Assembly (NCBI GenBank): GCA_035079385.1
Contig: JAVHKY010000054.1
Span: forward strand, 3,387,501 to 3,451,500
Length of the DNA: 64,000 bases
Reading direction: 5' to 3'
Source: Aspidiotus rigidus
Taxonomy: Eukaryota; Arthropoda; Insecta; Hemiptera; Diaspididae
Both the position numbers and the translations under genes were made by a program. Below, one piece after another: positions 1 through 13,900 of this stretch; position 1 is the first letter of the stretch; every line of letters begins with the position of its first letter. The notes under the pieces were generated by a model, which was not told the DNA's origin, did no database searches, and worked only from the letters and a program-made list of their open reading frames with translations.

Positions 1-288
1 GATGTAGAAATGCACGTTTGATTTTGGAAGATTGTCGAAGTAGTCTGTAATTTGAGATATAGATTCAATTCTCAATTGATACTCGTGAAATCCAAAGTAT
101 TGCTCGTCATTGTTTCTGACAATTATGATGAAAGAATATTAGCGGTGAGCGATTGTTGATAGTTCACGATATTTAAATGAACTGTGCTCAGCTGTGCGTG
201 CCTATCTCGAATGACTTGGATTTTAAACGTTTACTATTCATTCTTATTATTTTTTTTATAAATTTTTTTTCAGCAAGAGAGTGCAGCC
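1..288 (+). other. 5' flank and 5' UTR of the LRRC58-like gene
   Basis: No coding sequence is seen. A T-rich tract ending in CAG at 271-273 looks like a splice acceptor just 15 bases before the start codon at 289. The gene therefore probably has at least one non-coding first exon upstream, perhaps outside the window. Confidence 0.5.
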
Positions 289-3200
289 ATGTACAAGTAT
301 TATTCATACGATTCTGCTTCGGAAAGCAGTGACAATGAAACTCAAACTGCAAACTCGATTGGAACATTGGACCTAACTTCGTTCCATTTGACCGCCGAAA
401 GTATCGTACATTACTTTCAAAAATTTCAAGAAACTCAAGATAAGAGATATGAAATACTTGATACGTTGGTGTTGGCTCATAATTATCTACAGTCTATATC
501 GATAGATATGACGAAATTCGTAAACTTGAAAGTCCTAGATCTCAGTAATAACCAAATCGCCTTCCTCCCGGAGACGATTACGCAGCTACCATTAACGTAT
601 CTAATTGTTAAGAATAACCAGTTGACCGATCTTGGAATACCGAAATGTTTTCGAAAATTGGTCTCTTTGAAAGTTTGCAACATGAGTGGAAATCATTTGT
701 CAAAATTCCCTAAACAGTTGCTCGAAGCCAGAAATATTGAATACCTGTACGTTGGTAATAACCGGATTACTGAATTGCCGAGAGAAATAGACGTCTTGCA
801 GAAGTACGTGTTTTCCTTCTTCGGCTTAGATTGTTTTATTCTTTTTGATTCATCTCTATCTCATGATTTTCAGACTGAAAGTTCTTTGTCTCGGCGGTAA
901 CTATTTGGCAGAAGTTCCAGAGACGGTTGGGAATTTGTATCATTTACAGGGGCTAATTTTAAGCGACAATGCTTTAGAAACGTTGCCCGCGTCTATTGCA
1001 GATTTGAAAAACCTAAAATCTCTCTTTCTGCACAAAAATCGCCTTCGTACTCTGCCACCTGGAATCATCGCTTTGAAATGCTTGACGGAAGTTCGTGTTT
1101 TTTGCCAAATTTTAGAAAGCATTGGAAGTACATTAGATTTTCATTATTTTTTTCTACCTCCTTTGTCGTAGTTAAGTCTTCGGGAGAATCCTCTGGTCGT
1201 TAGTTTCGTCAGCGATATGTTACACAATCCACCGTCGTTATTGGAATTGGCTGGAAGAACGATAAAACTGCACAGCATTGAAGTACCCGATGGAGAATTG
1301 CCAGTCACTTTACGCAATTATCTCAAAAGTGCTCACCGTTGCGTTAACCCAAAATGCAAAGGTATGTACGGTTCTAATAGGATAAGATGACCGTGCAAAG
1401 GTATGGAATAGGGGGCGAAGGATTTCTGAAGAATGTGGCCACTTTCTCGCTTCTATAGCTGCATTCGGTTTTTGTAAACAATTAGTCTGAACCGGGAGAA
1501 CGACCTAGCTTATTTACATCTCGTATTCATTTCTGCTCGTTTTCTTGCGTAATATTTTTGCTTTGAGAATCATATAAACTTTAAGTCGAACGAGAAACTT
1601 TTTACTGATTTAATCTCTCGGAGGTATTTAATCCTTAGTATCATTATATAATTTATCTCTCTGCATGTTGATCGATCAATTCTAATTTGATACATACCTA
1701 TTATTTTTGTACTGACTACTATTAGTAATGTTATTTGAAGAGACCCGTACACATGAAGTTCTTCTAGTATCATGAGTGCAATTCTGTGCGTGCGGAATCG
1801 CTATTGTTGGCTATAGATGCTATCTTCTTTTTTTCTCGTTACTGTTTCATCGTCATATAGGCAGGTATAGCTAGCGAGGAAGTTGAAAGTCGTAATTTAG
1901 ACTTAGGTATTGGATCGTCTCATTTTGTCAGATGTTATGTCTTTCGTTCTGTGAAGATGATGAAAGATTAGAGGTTCCAACTTATTATCATTTTTTATTA
2001 ATTTTAGGCTATTTTTCAGCTCTCCAACATCAATATGAAAGGAAACGAGTGAAGAAGAAATATATAGAACCCCGAGTGCAATAATGAGAAACTGGGATTC
2101 GAGGATGAAAACGAATAAAAAATTTCAATTCTTCTATCCACTATGAGATTGAGTTGTGATGATTGCGATGAAAACAAAATTTTTCCTCGTTTCAAATGAT
2201 GAGGATATTTTTCTCGTTTATTTTAAATTCTCGTCTCATCCATCTGCTCTCGTAATCAACGAATCTATTCTTCTAGTCAGCAATTTAATTCATCGTACAA
2301 CTCAAAAATCGTTACGAATTTGTCTTAACACTTCAGACAAAACGATTAGATAAGTGGTAATATGTAGTGAATGGTAGCCATTGTACTCGTTGTCTGTAGC
2401 AGGTACTTATCATGGTTCGGATTAAATGGCTTTGTATTTTATGTTTGCTGACGTACGGTCTGGGATTTGTTTCTTCTCCGTATACTTCGCTTAATTGCAC
2501 GCGTAGTGATGGTTGAATTGGAACAAAGAATGTAAAAAAGTATTAGTAAGAATTTAAAGTATGGTCTTTACTGAAAGAAAAGAAAAAAAATGAAAGAAAT
2601 TATTTTTTGTTACAATTTTGGGACGAAATAAATTATGAAAAACTATGAAAAAAAGCTGAAGATTATCTTCACCTTTCTCAGAATAAAGTAAAGCGTATGC
2701 AAGTTTACTTACCGTACGTATTTTCATAGCACACTGATACACTAGGTATTACATTATTTTTTTCCCCCCTTTTTTCAAACGTTTGTTAGTCTTGTGAATA
2801 TTGTTACTCTCCTTTCATCATTTATATTTTAATACTTCTTCTTTTAAAAACTTTTTTCTCCTTTTTTTCTTATTCGACAATGACCTACTTCTTATTCCGA
2901 ATTTCTCTTCTTTTTCTCCATGAGTGATTTTCCAATTTTCTTTTAGTATTCATCTTTCATGCTTCAAATCATCTATCAATGGAAATACTGCATTTTTTAA
3001 TTTATTTACATCAACGATACGGTACTTTTTAAAAAATCCTCGCAGTTTTAAGTCAACGATGGGTCTCGTTTCTCCAATGCGCAACATGATGGTTCGAAAA
3101 TAAGGAAAAAAAAATTATCGTCAAGCTTTTCACGCCACGTCTCAGCTTGTCTTTCAAGAAAGAGAGAAGAATCTGATGAAAATATACAACAAAAATTCGT

Positions 3201-3491
3201 CATCAATTTATTATTCTCATCATCGGGACAATCTTCAAATAACGTTGTCGTTTTTTCATTTTTTCAGTATACCTACTTCATTTCAAAGCTTTGTCTAACA
3301 TTTTATTCGGTGTTGCAGGTGTATTCTTTGATAATCGTGTTGAGCATATCAAGTTCGTAGATTTCTGTGGAAAGTATCGTTTACCTCTCTTACAATATTT
3401 GTGTTCATCGAAATGTCTCGTGAATAATTCCGCCCTTCAAGGGTCTTACGTCGAAGATAGTGTGATGTTGCGTAAAGTACTACTGGGTTGA
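289..3491 (+). CDS. LRRC58: LRRC58-like leucine-rich repeat protein
   Basis: Four coding exons join in frame: 289-803, 874-1090, 1172-1361 and 3319-3491, giving 364 residues, close to the roughly 370 of vertebrate LRRC58. From about residue 50 to 270 the protein carries leucine-rich repeats of the LxxLxLxxNxLxxLP type. The C-terminal part has the family hallmark: a Cys pair (CVNPKC) followed by VFFDNR, then IKFVDFCGKYRLPL and YLCSSKC, which suggests a small metal-binding module. Junctions use GT-AG sites (the second donor is the weaker GTTCGT). LRR proteins of this class act as binding scaffolds. I recall LRRC58 being proposed recently as a substrate receptor of a cullin ubiquitin ligase acting on cysteine dioxygenase, but I could not check that. 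Identification rests mainly on the C-terminal signature. The gene is convergent with VARS2. Confidence 0.88.
1362..3318 (+). other. LRRC58 intron 3, about 2 kb
   Basis: AT-rich intron between a GTATGT donor and a TTGCAG acceptor. Short open frames exist but none resembles a known protein, and no clear repeat or RNA gene is visible. Confidence 0.7.
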
Positions 3492-3636
3492 TAAACAAGA
3501 AGTTTAACACCTCCCAATATTCAATTCTTTTCTATAGCCGTCCTGGCTGATGATACGTTTCATATTTACAAATAATATCAATATTTTTCGAATACGATTA
3601 CGATTTTTTCATTTTGGACTTCAATGTCTTACCTTT

Positions 3637-3642
3637 AATAAA
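3637..3642 (+). terminator. Poly(A) signal AATAAA of LRRC58
   Basis: Canonical AATAAA about 145 bases after the LRRC58 stop codon, in an AT-rich context. Confidence 0.6.
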
Positions 3643-4783
3643 CTGATTTTTCTGAAAAGGTGATTTATATTATTTTTATGGACTATAGGTTATGATGAAA
3701 ATTTCAAGATCTTGATGAAAAAGTAATTATTTGCAAATCGTTCGAAAGAATTCTGACAGTCAGTGTCACAGCTTTAAATTCCTCATAGCAAAGAATGTAG
3801 GTGTGGGAAAAATAATTTATCTACGACCTTTATTCAGTCAAGTCTCTTCGGAAAGGGACAAGCCCAGAAGACACTCGTTGGATGGTTCAAATTACAAGAT
3901 TCCTAGGGACCATCTCGAATTGTGTCCGTATGGATCGATCTTGAAAATTTTCGAGGCTGGAGCAAGTATGAAACAAACATGGGAATCTCCTAGGCGCATG
4001 CGTGAGCACACTATCTTTATAAAGCAATCAGAAGCTCAAAACAACTCTTTCTACTGATAGGCATTAATCGAAGCACCGTCTAAAAAAATGGGGTGGGGTG
4101 GAAAGTAGTACACATTAATTGCCCTCTTCCAGCATGGAGCGAAATATATTTATTGAGAGTACCTGGAGTAGAAAACGATGCTAAGGAAGATTTTGTTTCC
4201 CGCTGTTCGTCGCTAAATCCTTAACCTTGCCCGAAAAAGGTCCCAGGATTATTACTTTCAAACTCGTATTTCCCTATGCCATTAGATCGTGCAATTTATT
4301 CGTATTTTACAGATTTCTATTTTCTAAAATTCTGGGTTACGGTAGCCACGGGTTTGTCCCAAGCGGCAGAAGAAGATTTCTCGGAGATGGTTTTTTAAAC
4401 TCGATTCAAGAAGAACAGAAAGAAATTTCACATCTACGGCTACTTCCCTTATCAGGAAATTCAAGAATACTGATATAGTAAGATCTTCGTTTCATAAATA
4501 GGTGATTAAAAAACTATCATATTCAAAATATTTTTTGAATATATTTTCATCAACTACACGGATGATCGAAAAGTTACAAAAAATTGTAATATAAAAAGTT
4601 CAAAAAGCGTGAAAATATCAGTTACACTTCTCTAAATTTTCTCCCTCCTTGTCATTGATTTTGACCATATTGAATACTGTCCACTACAGATCACCAAGTC
4701 AACAAAATTGGAGGATAATTCACAAATGAATTCGTACAGTTAGGAAATACTCAGATTTTAGGGATACCGTCGATTCAAAGCTA
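3643..4783. other. Convergent intergenic gap with two unassigned ORFs
   Basis: This gap lies between the LRRC58 and VARS2 3' ends. Two plus-strand open frames, 3731-4057 (108 codons) and 4227-4478 (83 codons), are longer than typical chance frames here but match nothing I recognise. They have no obvious splice partners. A remnant of a retrocopy or mobile element is possible. No function is proposed. Confidence 0.3.
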
Positions 4784-7700
4784 TCATCTTGCTTTCAAAG
4801 CTTCCACTATCTGTCTTTTGAATTCATGAGTTTCGGATACGAATTTTGTAGCCTGAAAGAAAATAATGGCGTAAGAAAATGATGATACGAAAAATAGTCA
4901 TGTCATATACTTCAATTAAGAAAGATTGGATTGAATAAAGATGGACCTCAATTATCTAAATTTAGTAGATTAGAAAGATAAAAATGAAAGCTCAACAACA
5001 CAATACTCTTTTTTCGGCAGAAATACAAAGTAGAAGAAGTATGGTTATTTAGATTACGATAACATAATATCTTAAAATTTTCTAGATTCCCACAGTCATT
5101 CGTAACATTGTGAGTAAGCAATGAGAAATTTTTCAAACAAAGTAAAGAATAATAGTATCAATTTTCCTCTAAAAATCAATTTTGTCGCTGAAAAGATTCA
5201 AGGGAACTAACAAGAAGAATGCTCACACGTATTGGGTTGCCATTCGAAAAATCTCACCACCCACCTTAATTTTTTTCGCATTCGTTTCAGCAAATATCTT
5301 TTTCAAAACTTTAATAATTGTGAAAATGTGAAAAGAATGTCGAGTCTCGTAAGACGGAAAAAGAAGAATCCTCTGTTTACTGGATTTAGGGAAAAAGAGT
5401 TGTTAAGCCACTAGAACAATTAGGAATGAATTGGCCGTGGTCTAGACTCAGAAGAAGAAATGCTAAAAATATCTCAGTTGCTTTTCGCTTTGTTTACTTC
5501 AGCCAAGCGTACAAATAGAAGAACGTCAAGAAAGCAGTGAAGAAGGAATTAAAAGGGGACTTAATTCTTTTTCGACATAACGATAATTTTCAAGTTTAAT
5601 TTACCGTAATTAAATCAGCCACTTGAAGAGAGTCACTTTGAATGGATTTTTCGAAAAAAATACCAGCACTCGACTGAAAACTCAACCATTTTTTCAACAT
5701 TTTTTGAAGCTAGAAAAAATGCACTAGAGGTTAGGTTTACATAATACAAATTCGAAATTTCGAAAATTCGTAAAACAATTCATAAACTTACGTCTTCATT
5801 TGGATGCTTCGCTCTACTTGAATTTTCAAGTCTCGCATTCAGTTCTTTCTGTGGACGCGTCATTTGCGATTGTAATAATTTCATATTGGTGATAATTTGT
5901 TTATCGGTTGCCTGTAAAAGTACGGATGATTTGATAAACTCTCAACTCGTTCTTAGAGTTCAAATTTGAAAAGCATAAATAACAATTTACTTTCGGCACA
6001 ATTAAAAACACTAAAGCTTTATTCTCAACAGTAGAAACTAAACCAGGTATTTTGGAGGCATTATCAGTACTACAAAATACGATTGACTGACATCGAATTA
6101 GTGAATACATAATTAAAGCGCATTCTTGCAGAATTAAATTATCATCAATGCAGACCACAACTGAAATTTTGAAAAAAATAAAAATTACTCCCCAATTTTC
6201 GAGTTTCAGAACTAATTTCAGTAAAAATGTAAATATGAGCTTACTTCTAGCATCCTTCTTCTTAAAATTTAATTGTTGTATAAGCGATCGAGCACTAGTA
6301 ACAATTTCAATGACTAGATTCATTTTATTTCGAGCTTCGACATTTTTCCAATCACGATACTGCGAAAGAGACGAAGTCCGTAAGATTTACTGACGTCAAG
6401 CAACAGCTTTTAAAGGTTCACTTACTTCATCTGATCGAGGAAAAGTCGTTTCCGAAACAGTGAGACGCTCTGCAGATGGCATATGAGAATAAAGTTCCTC
6501 GCATAAAAATGGCATAATTGGAGACATCAAACGTAAAAATACCTCGAGACAATATAGCATAATTGAACACGTTGTATTCGCATCTTCGAATGTATCACTT
6601 TTCAACACCGGTTTTGCCACTTCCTGACAAAAAATAAGCAATTACCAAGATTACAAGATTTCCTTGTTCAGCTTATAGATAATGTTCAAATGGATTACCA
6701 GGTATATATCGCATAGGTCATGATGAAAAAATTTTTTTAGTGTTTTGGTGACCACATGGAAGTCACTTTTACTCAAACCGTCTTCAACTACTTCAACTGT
6801 TTCAGCTAATTTATCTAATATCCATTTATGACATAAATTTTGAGGCCGCGGTAAAACAGGGACATTTAGTTCGAGATTCAATGCCCATCCGATGATGAAT
6901 TTCGATGCTTGCCAAATTTTATTGCAAAAGATTTTATTATCTCGACACATGTTTGGGTTGAAACTGATCATATGATCTAAAACAGAGTAACCATTCAGAA
7001 GATGAGACACTTTCTAATTTTCGGGAGTAACAGTGGCTCTGTACAGGATGAACCAAACACATTCTTACCTTTGAATTCTAGAGATGCTAATGTTAGTCTA
7101 AGAGGGTCCGCACCGCACGAAAGGATACCCTTGGGGAATAATTCTTTCTGAAATTTTAAAGCATACTGTAACTCTGTAGCCGACAGTAAACCTGCTTTAT
7201 GATTGGTTTCCACTGTTTCTCTTAGTTCCTAAAATTTGAACACGTTTCAAACAGTTGTTTCCATTTTCACCTCTTTAGTAGAGAACACCAACTTTCAAAC
7301 TAATTCCATGAATTAAATATTCAAAATCAATCACATTTCCCAAACTCTTGGACATTTTTCGACCTCGACTATCGCAAATCATTCCATGCAGGAGAACTTT
7401 CTGAAACCAATGATTAAAATTACATTATTTGTGAAAGATGAAAAAAAATGAGGACAGTTTTACTCACTTTAAATGGCACACTATTCGTAAGGTATAACCC
7501 GAGAAAAACCATCCGAACAACCCAAAAGTTCAGGATGTCGGCACCTGTTTCCATGAGGCTCAAAGGATAGAATTTTTGCACATCATTATTCGCCTAAAAA
7601 GTCATTTTATTTGTTTTATATCATCATTTCCTATAGTTCCTCATCATCCAAATACTTACTCGAGGCCAACCAAAGGCGGAGAAAGGTAACAAAGCGGAAG

Positions 7701-9979
7701 AAAACCACGTATCTAAGACGTTAGTATCGCGTTCGATCAGTTCACTCTCGTGCCCTAATTTCAATCGCGCTTTAGCTTTTGCTTCAGTCTCAGATTTAGC
7801 AGCAACCCAACCACAGTCAGTTCGATAAAGTGGTAACTGATGTCCCCACCATAATTGTCGAGATATACACCAATCCCTTAAACATTATCACACACGGTCA
7901 AACCAAAAATAATGTCAAAATTTCGGAAATGATTTCTCCTAAATACTCACTGTTCGCTATCCAACCATCGAAGATATGCGCTCTTATGTCTTTCAGGTTC
8001 AATGAGAAAATCACAATTTTCAAGTGCTCGAACAGCTCTCTCCTTTAATTCATCACAATCGATGAACCTAAATTAAAAGAAGGAATAATACTTCATTTAC
8101 GGATTAGAACGCATAATCATTTCAGAACTTCATTACTATCTACCACTGGGGTTCAATGAATTGTTCAATCACGTCACCAGAACGACTGCAAACTGGAAGT
8201 TGCAATTCATGAGATCTTATTTCTTTCAGTAGTCCCAGTTCTGAAAGTTTCGTCAACACTTTTTGTCGGCCGATAAATCTGGGCAATCCCTAAAAATCCA
8301 AAATTTGAAGATAATCATCAAAATTGTTATTCTTAATTTATATTGCAACAGTTTCCTACCGACTTACTGCAAATTCACCGCAATTTTCATTCAATTGTCC
8401 AGTTTTTGTTAGAATGGTAACATTCGGTAAATTGTGTCGCAGACCAATTTCAAAATCTGTTTTACTATGCCCAGGGGTTATTTTCACAGCTCCTGAAACG
8501 ATAATTCAAATCATTTTTGTCCACATTGAAAAGAAATTTCCGAATGTACATTAGATCTCTAACCGGTTCCTAAACTAATGTCCACAGCCTCGTCACAAAT
8601 AATAGGTATGACAGATTGAGTTAAAGGATTACGTACGCTAACGCCATGTAAATGTTTATATCGATCATCCGAAGGATGAACGGCCACAGCAACGTCGCCA
8701 AATATCGTTTCTGGACGCGTGCTCGAAACCATTATTTCCTCCTCTGTGAATAAATGACAAGATTTTGACAATGAATGGGAAATGTTATGTTTACAAAATT
8801 TCTAGCACAACTAGAAGTTGAATTGAAAATCAATTATAAAAATACAGATACTTCTAACCATCCATATCCTCACCTGAATTGATAAGTTTATAGCTAAAAT
8901 CAACAATTCTACCAAATTCAATTGGTTCATTGTAACCGGGTATCGATAACTTCGTAGGCTTATTAATTTTTATATGCTCAATTTCGTAATCCGAAATAGT
9001 AGTTTGTAAATAGCAACACCAATTGACTAACGATTTTTTTCGGTATAGAAGACCGTCCTCGAACAGGCGGATAATAGCTTCGAGTACCGCAGTTGACTGT
9101 TCCTACGTTAAATTATCAATCGATGATACCGTATTTTGCTAATCATTTTACACTCAAATTACCAAACTTACTGCGTCCATAGTAAAATAGTATCTAGACC
9201 AATCAACAGATGCCCCCAATTGCTTTATTTGACTATTTATTTTAATCATCTTTTCGTTTTTCCATTCGTTAACCAATTGTAAAAATCTCTCTCGTCCTAT
9301 GTCATTCCTTGATTGGCCAGTTTCATTGAGCAGTTTTTTCTCGACCATGACCTGTGTTGCAATGCCAGCATGGTCAGTTCCAGGAACCCATACTATTGAA
9401 TAACCTTGCATCCGTTTCCTAAGAAAAATTTTAAAAATCGATAGAGGATTTTCAGAAATAGATGTTCTATCAAAATTATTTTTCTTTCGTGCTCGTGTTC
9501 GTAATTTTTAGTGCGTCTTGGCGTTCACTGTGTGATATATATTTGTCAGAGACTACTTCAAGCAAACTATCAAATATGAAACAAGGAATTTGGATACCAT
9601 CGGCATAAAATATCCTGAATTGTGATTGTCAACGCATGTCCGAGATGAAGTGAGCCGGTAATGTTGGGCGGAGGCAAAATCATCGAAAATATTTTCGCGT
9701 TGTCTTCAAGAGTAGGACGAAAATAGCCAGAAGATTCCCATTTCTCGTATTTATTAGATTCTACCGCCTTAGAATCGTACTTGGACGCAAAAGGTACGGA
9801 TATGTTATCTGTACGAGAAAAAAACACAATTACGATCAACTGAAAATAAAAAGTACCTTAGAGAATGTTTAAATCAATGTACCGGAGACGACGGTGCAAT
9901 ATTCTGAGACAGATGACTGTCTCCATGATATCTTGCTGGAGCAGAGTCTTCGGCAGCGAGCGATTCGAAGGTATGTCAT
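4784..9979 (-). CDS. VARS2: Mitochondrial valyl-tRNA synthetase
   Basis: Nineteen exons join in frame to 1005 residues: 9979-9883, 9808-9598, 9418-9172, 9102-8874, 8743-8564, 8492-8368, 8289-8144, 8067-7951, 7876-7660, 7593-7468, 7400-7293, 7228-7069, 6976-6699, 6623-6426, 6359-6245, 6160-5991, 5911-5792, 5709-5605 and 4852-4784. It charges tRNA-Val with valine, a class I synthetase with an editing domain. The class I signature [13 protein letters not shown] ends with HLGH at residues 87-90, and [10 protein letters not shown] places KMSKS at 580-584. The editing region shows [12 protein letters not shown], and [15 protein letters not shown] follows. The anticodon-binding domain and a short C-terminal helical tail follow. 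The start at 9979 was chosen because it alone keeps frame through the first junction, and it yields an Arg-rich, acid-free first 25 residues, typical of a mitochondrial presequence. The cytosolic paralogue is less likely for that reason. Confidence 0.93.
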
Positions 9980-10973
9980 TTCTTTGTAGAATTATTAGCA
10001 CACGATGGCGGCCGCGCCGAACGTTCAATGTTGAATATTATATCATCACTCGAGTTCCCAACTATGTTAATTTTGTTTGAACATTCATTTTCTATCAAAT
10101 CAAAGGCAGTCATGTGAATTATTTCAAATTATTACTCGAATTGGTTCATCGTGTTGCCCGCCGGTGCCGGTATTAGCCGAAGAGAGCTACGAGGCCTGGC
10201 TTATATTTATTGCGAAATGCACCTTCTAAGAAACTGGCATTGCTAAGAAATACAGACAACTTCATTTCTACGAAATTTTTGAATTGCCGAGCAAGACATT
10301 AAAAAATTCTAGACGAAAATTGAGACAAATGAAATCACCAATGATCGTTTTATCAGTGACTACTTTCATTTTCATTTATCCGTTTGTTTTGTTATCAGTA
10401 AATTAGAATGCTATCCATCCCGTAGAACGATTAGGATAAAAGTATCTTCATTCCGCAGCACTACGACAGAAAGAGCCTCTTTTCTCCAGATTTTAAATTT
10501 GAATATAGGTACGTCTATCTCACACTCACAGCTCACTTCTCCCAATAATATGGCGCTATCTATAAACATGTACTTGCGTGTACGACCTTGACCGGCGGAT
10601 GCACGCTTGCACGCGCACGGTTGTGTTCAGTGGACAAGTGGTGGCCTGGTGGCTCGCGTGGCCCTGGGTCAGGCGTTGTGGTAGCGCGAAATATGATTGT
10701 CAATATTAATTTTGAATTTTTCAATTGAACATCACTGATCATATGTAATATCAAATTTCCAAGACTTTTCTGTTTTCAAATTCTAATTCCTTTGGTATTT
10801 ATTTTTTTTGCAAATTCTCAAAAAAACGGGCTAACACCCATTCGGATATTCTCTTCATGTACGTTGTACAGTTATGATTTTTAATTTTATCGTATAACTC
10901 CTTTTACAAGTAATTGCAATCTTGATCATGTCACGTACAGGTAAATCCGATTATTAGCCATCTCGATTTCAAC
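9980..10973. promoter_or_regulatory. Divergent promoter region of VARS2 and MTF-1
   Basis: About 1 kb lies between the two start codons, with no open frame of note. It is locally richer in G+C around 10590-10690 than its surroundings. CAG at 10938-10940, about 30 bases before the MTF-1 start, may be the acceptor of a 5' UTR intron. Transcription start sites cannot be placed by eye. Confidence 0.5.
10600..10614 (+). promoter_or_regulatory. Two tandem metal-response-element cores
   Basis: TGCACGC occurs at 10600-10606 and again at 10608-10614. Both match the MRE core TGCRCNC bound by MTF-1, and they sit about 360 bases upstream of the MTF-1 start codon in the promoter shared with VARS2. The match is seen in the sequence; binding is inference. 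Confidence 0.45.
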
Positions 10974-13900
10974 ATGTCATCGGATTCATTTTATGAATAC
11001 CGTTATGGAAATGACCCAAATTTTCAAAGTATTGGGGAACTCGTAAAACTAGAAGATTCTATCGATTTCTCCGATTTCGAACATGCATTTGAAAAAAGTC
11101 CGATCTATACCGCGAGAATTAACAACGGAGTGGAGCAGAGCACCACCTATGTTGCCAAGATTGATGAAAATGATGAAAGTGCAGGGTAAATACATTAGTT
11201 ATGCTTTAATAACTACCAAAACACTAGCAATTGCTTGATTCTATGTGGCATTTTCAGTTACATCCACCATACAATCACTCCAGATGAAATTCAAATGCAC
11301 TTCAGACCTGGTAAACAAGGATCTATGCCCGAAAATCCATCTCACGCCACTATCACCATCGAAACCACCGACCCTATGACCAATAAACGTGAAATCAAGA
11401 GATATAACTGTCAATACGATAACTGTAGCCGGACTTACAGTACTGTTGGTAATTTACGGACCCATATGAAAACACATAAAGGTAAGTTAGTTTGGTACGC
11501 GCTTTCTTCGGGATTGAGCATGTTAACGTTCTATTGAGAATTAAATGCTCTGGAGCATGCTTTGCAATGGTAAACTGTGACTGGGATCATTGTCCTGTAA
11601 AGTACCCGATGAGAAGTTCGTTTCGTCTATGGTTTTATTCTGACGAACGACATACGTATCGCGTTTTTCGTGATACAAAATAGAACACATATATTCGTGA
11701 ACGTCATTTGTAATACAAGTACTTGTATTGTTTTTTTTTTTTTTACAGCTTCTATTCTTGATGTCGAGAAATAATTTCTTCAGCTTAACTAACATGGTAA
11801 TTGCTTTACGAATGCTTTTGTGTTTATGATATCAACATATGTTATTTGTGGAATATTTTGCTTCTCATTTCGTGCCACTTGCTAATGTATATATCGAATC
11901 TAGGCCTTTGTGTATTCGTATATCCATGTTATGTGCTATTCTTGTCTTTTATATTGTGGCCAAAAATGAATCTTGAATTCTCTACACTCGTGTCTTACTT
12001 CAAAAAGTACCGTACCAGCGTGGAGTGTCCGTGCTTATAAAATACGTAATTTATTATCAGATAAGATAATGACAGTAAACAACTGTAACTGAATGTAATA
12101 GTGCGGCTTATAAATTATATTTACAGGTGAATATCGGTTTAAATGTTCTGAGCCACAGTGTGGTAAAGCCTTCCTTACATCGTATAGTTTGAAAATCCAT
12201 ATACGGGTTCATACGAAAGTAAAGCCGTTCGAATGTAATCATGATGGTTGTGAAAAAGCATTTAGCACCCTATACAGGTACAGCCGTAAAAAGAACAGTA
12301 CGATAATTGTTTTTTGTGGAAAATTGATCTCGCTTCTCTTTCTTTTTCTGATAGATTACGAGCTCATCAACGATTACACAGTGGCAATACATTCAACTGC
12401 ATAAATGTTGGATGTGGTAAATTTTTCACAACTTTGAGTGATTTGAAAAAACATATTCGAACCCACACGCAGGAGAGGCCTTACAAGTTAGTACCAATTA
12501 TCTTGCTTACTTTAAAATGCGACTCGTTCGATCAACTTTTGGAATTTTAGGTGTATTGAGGAGGGATGTGGCAAAGCTTTTACTGCCAGTCATCATTTAA
12601 AAACTCATAAACGAACCCACACCGGTGAAAAACCATTTACATGCGAGCAAAATGATTGTGGAAAATCCTTTCCAACAAAACACAGTCTCTCCAACCACAC
12701 TAAAGTCCATCAAGTGAGTTTATTTTATTATTTTAGTACCTACGTAGACAAGAGATAAGATACGAAATTTCTTTTTCAAAGATTCCTGATGAAGGAGCAT
12801 TGACTGATGAGGACGATCCTTATATGGATTATGAATCCGAGTTCGATGATGTAATTGAAAGTTCACCTGTAGATTCACAAAATGAATCCAATGCGCCTGA
12901 AGAAATAAGTAAATCGGAAGACAACTCTGATAATAATGCTCATGATGATCCATTACAAGGTATTTTAGTTGTATACGTATGATACGAATGTATTCAGAAA
13001 CAATTCGGTAATCCAAGGTATTTATGTTCAGCATTTGTCGTTATTCCGCTGACTGAAGAGAATTTACGAGCTGTTGCTATGGAACCTGGTATTTCGGAAG
13101 AAGTGGAAGTCGATGCATATCTTTCGGGTAGTGTTGTCCGAGCGCTCACTCAAGAATCTGAACATCAAATCGGTGACTTGAGTTCGACTTTAAATAGCGC
13201 TAATGTCGAAATACAAGCTGGCTCTGAGGATTTCAAAGTTCAATGTCATAATATAGGCAAAGGACCAGACGGCGTTTTACGAATGAGTGTTTTGGATAAT
13301 GGCGAAGTCATCACAAGCCTTCAAAATCATATCGACTCGTATTCTGTCCCAGAAATCATCAATAATGGTTACGAAGGTGTTTATGAAGATAATAGCGAGA
13401 CCATCCTCAATATCGCTTCGGAAACAATTCAAGGAGCCCAATTTTTGGAAAACGTTGTCGCTGAAAATTCTTTCATTAGTACAATACACGAAACACCTGT
13501 TCAAAATTCTTGCTGTACTCCGCCAGATTCAGCAACTAAAAACAGTAGTACTAATTCGAAATTATCTGGTAGCGAAGTGCCTGAAGACATTTTGACAGAC
13601 ATAGATTTAGTCAACTTCGATAACAACGAAAACCAATTACCGCTCCCAAACTCGGAATCGACGTCAATTTCGGACAGTCAGTTTTTCATGCCTGATTTCG
13701 ACACGTTGTTATGGAGTGATAATATTTTGAGTGAACCGTACGTAGCAGAAGACGTTCGTAAGGTTGAGAGTGAATATATCGACGTTGAAAACATTAGTCA
13801 ATGGCTCAAAGAGGAGGATTGTGATAGAAACTTGTTGAATTCGTGTAATGGGTCAGGTGTTTGTAATAATGGAGGGAAGACCTGCAGTAGTGAAAATCAA

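Noticed and set aside
9900..9945. Second ATG in VARS2 exon 1 as start
   Set aside because: It runs into a stop before or at the junction and is out of frame with the synthetase.
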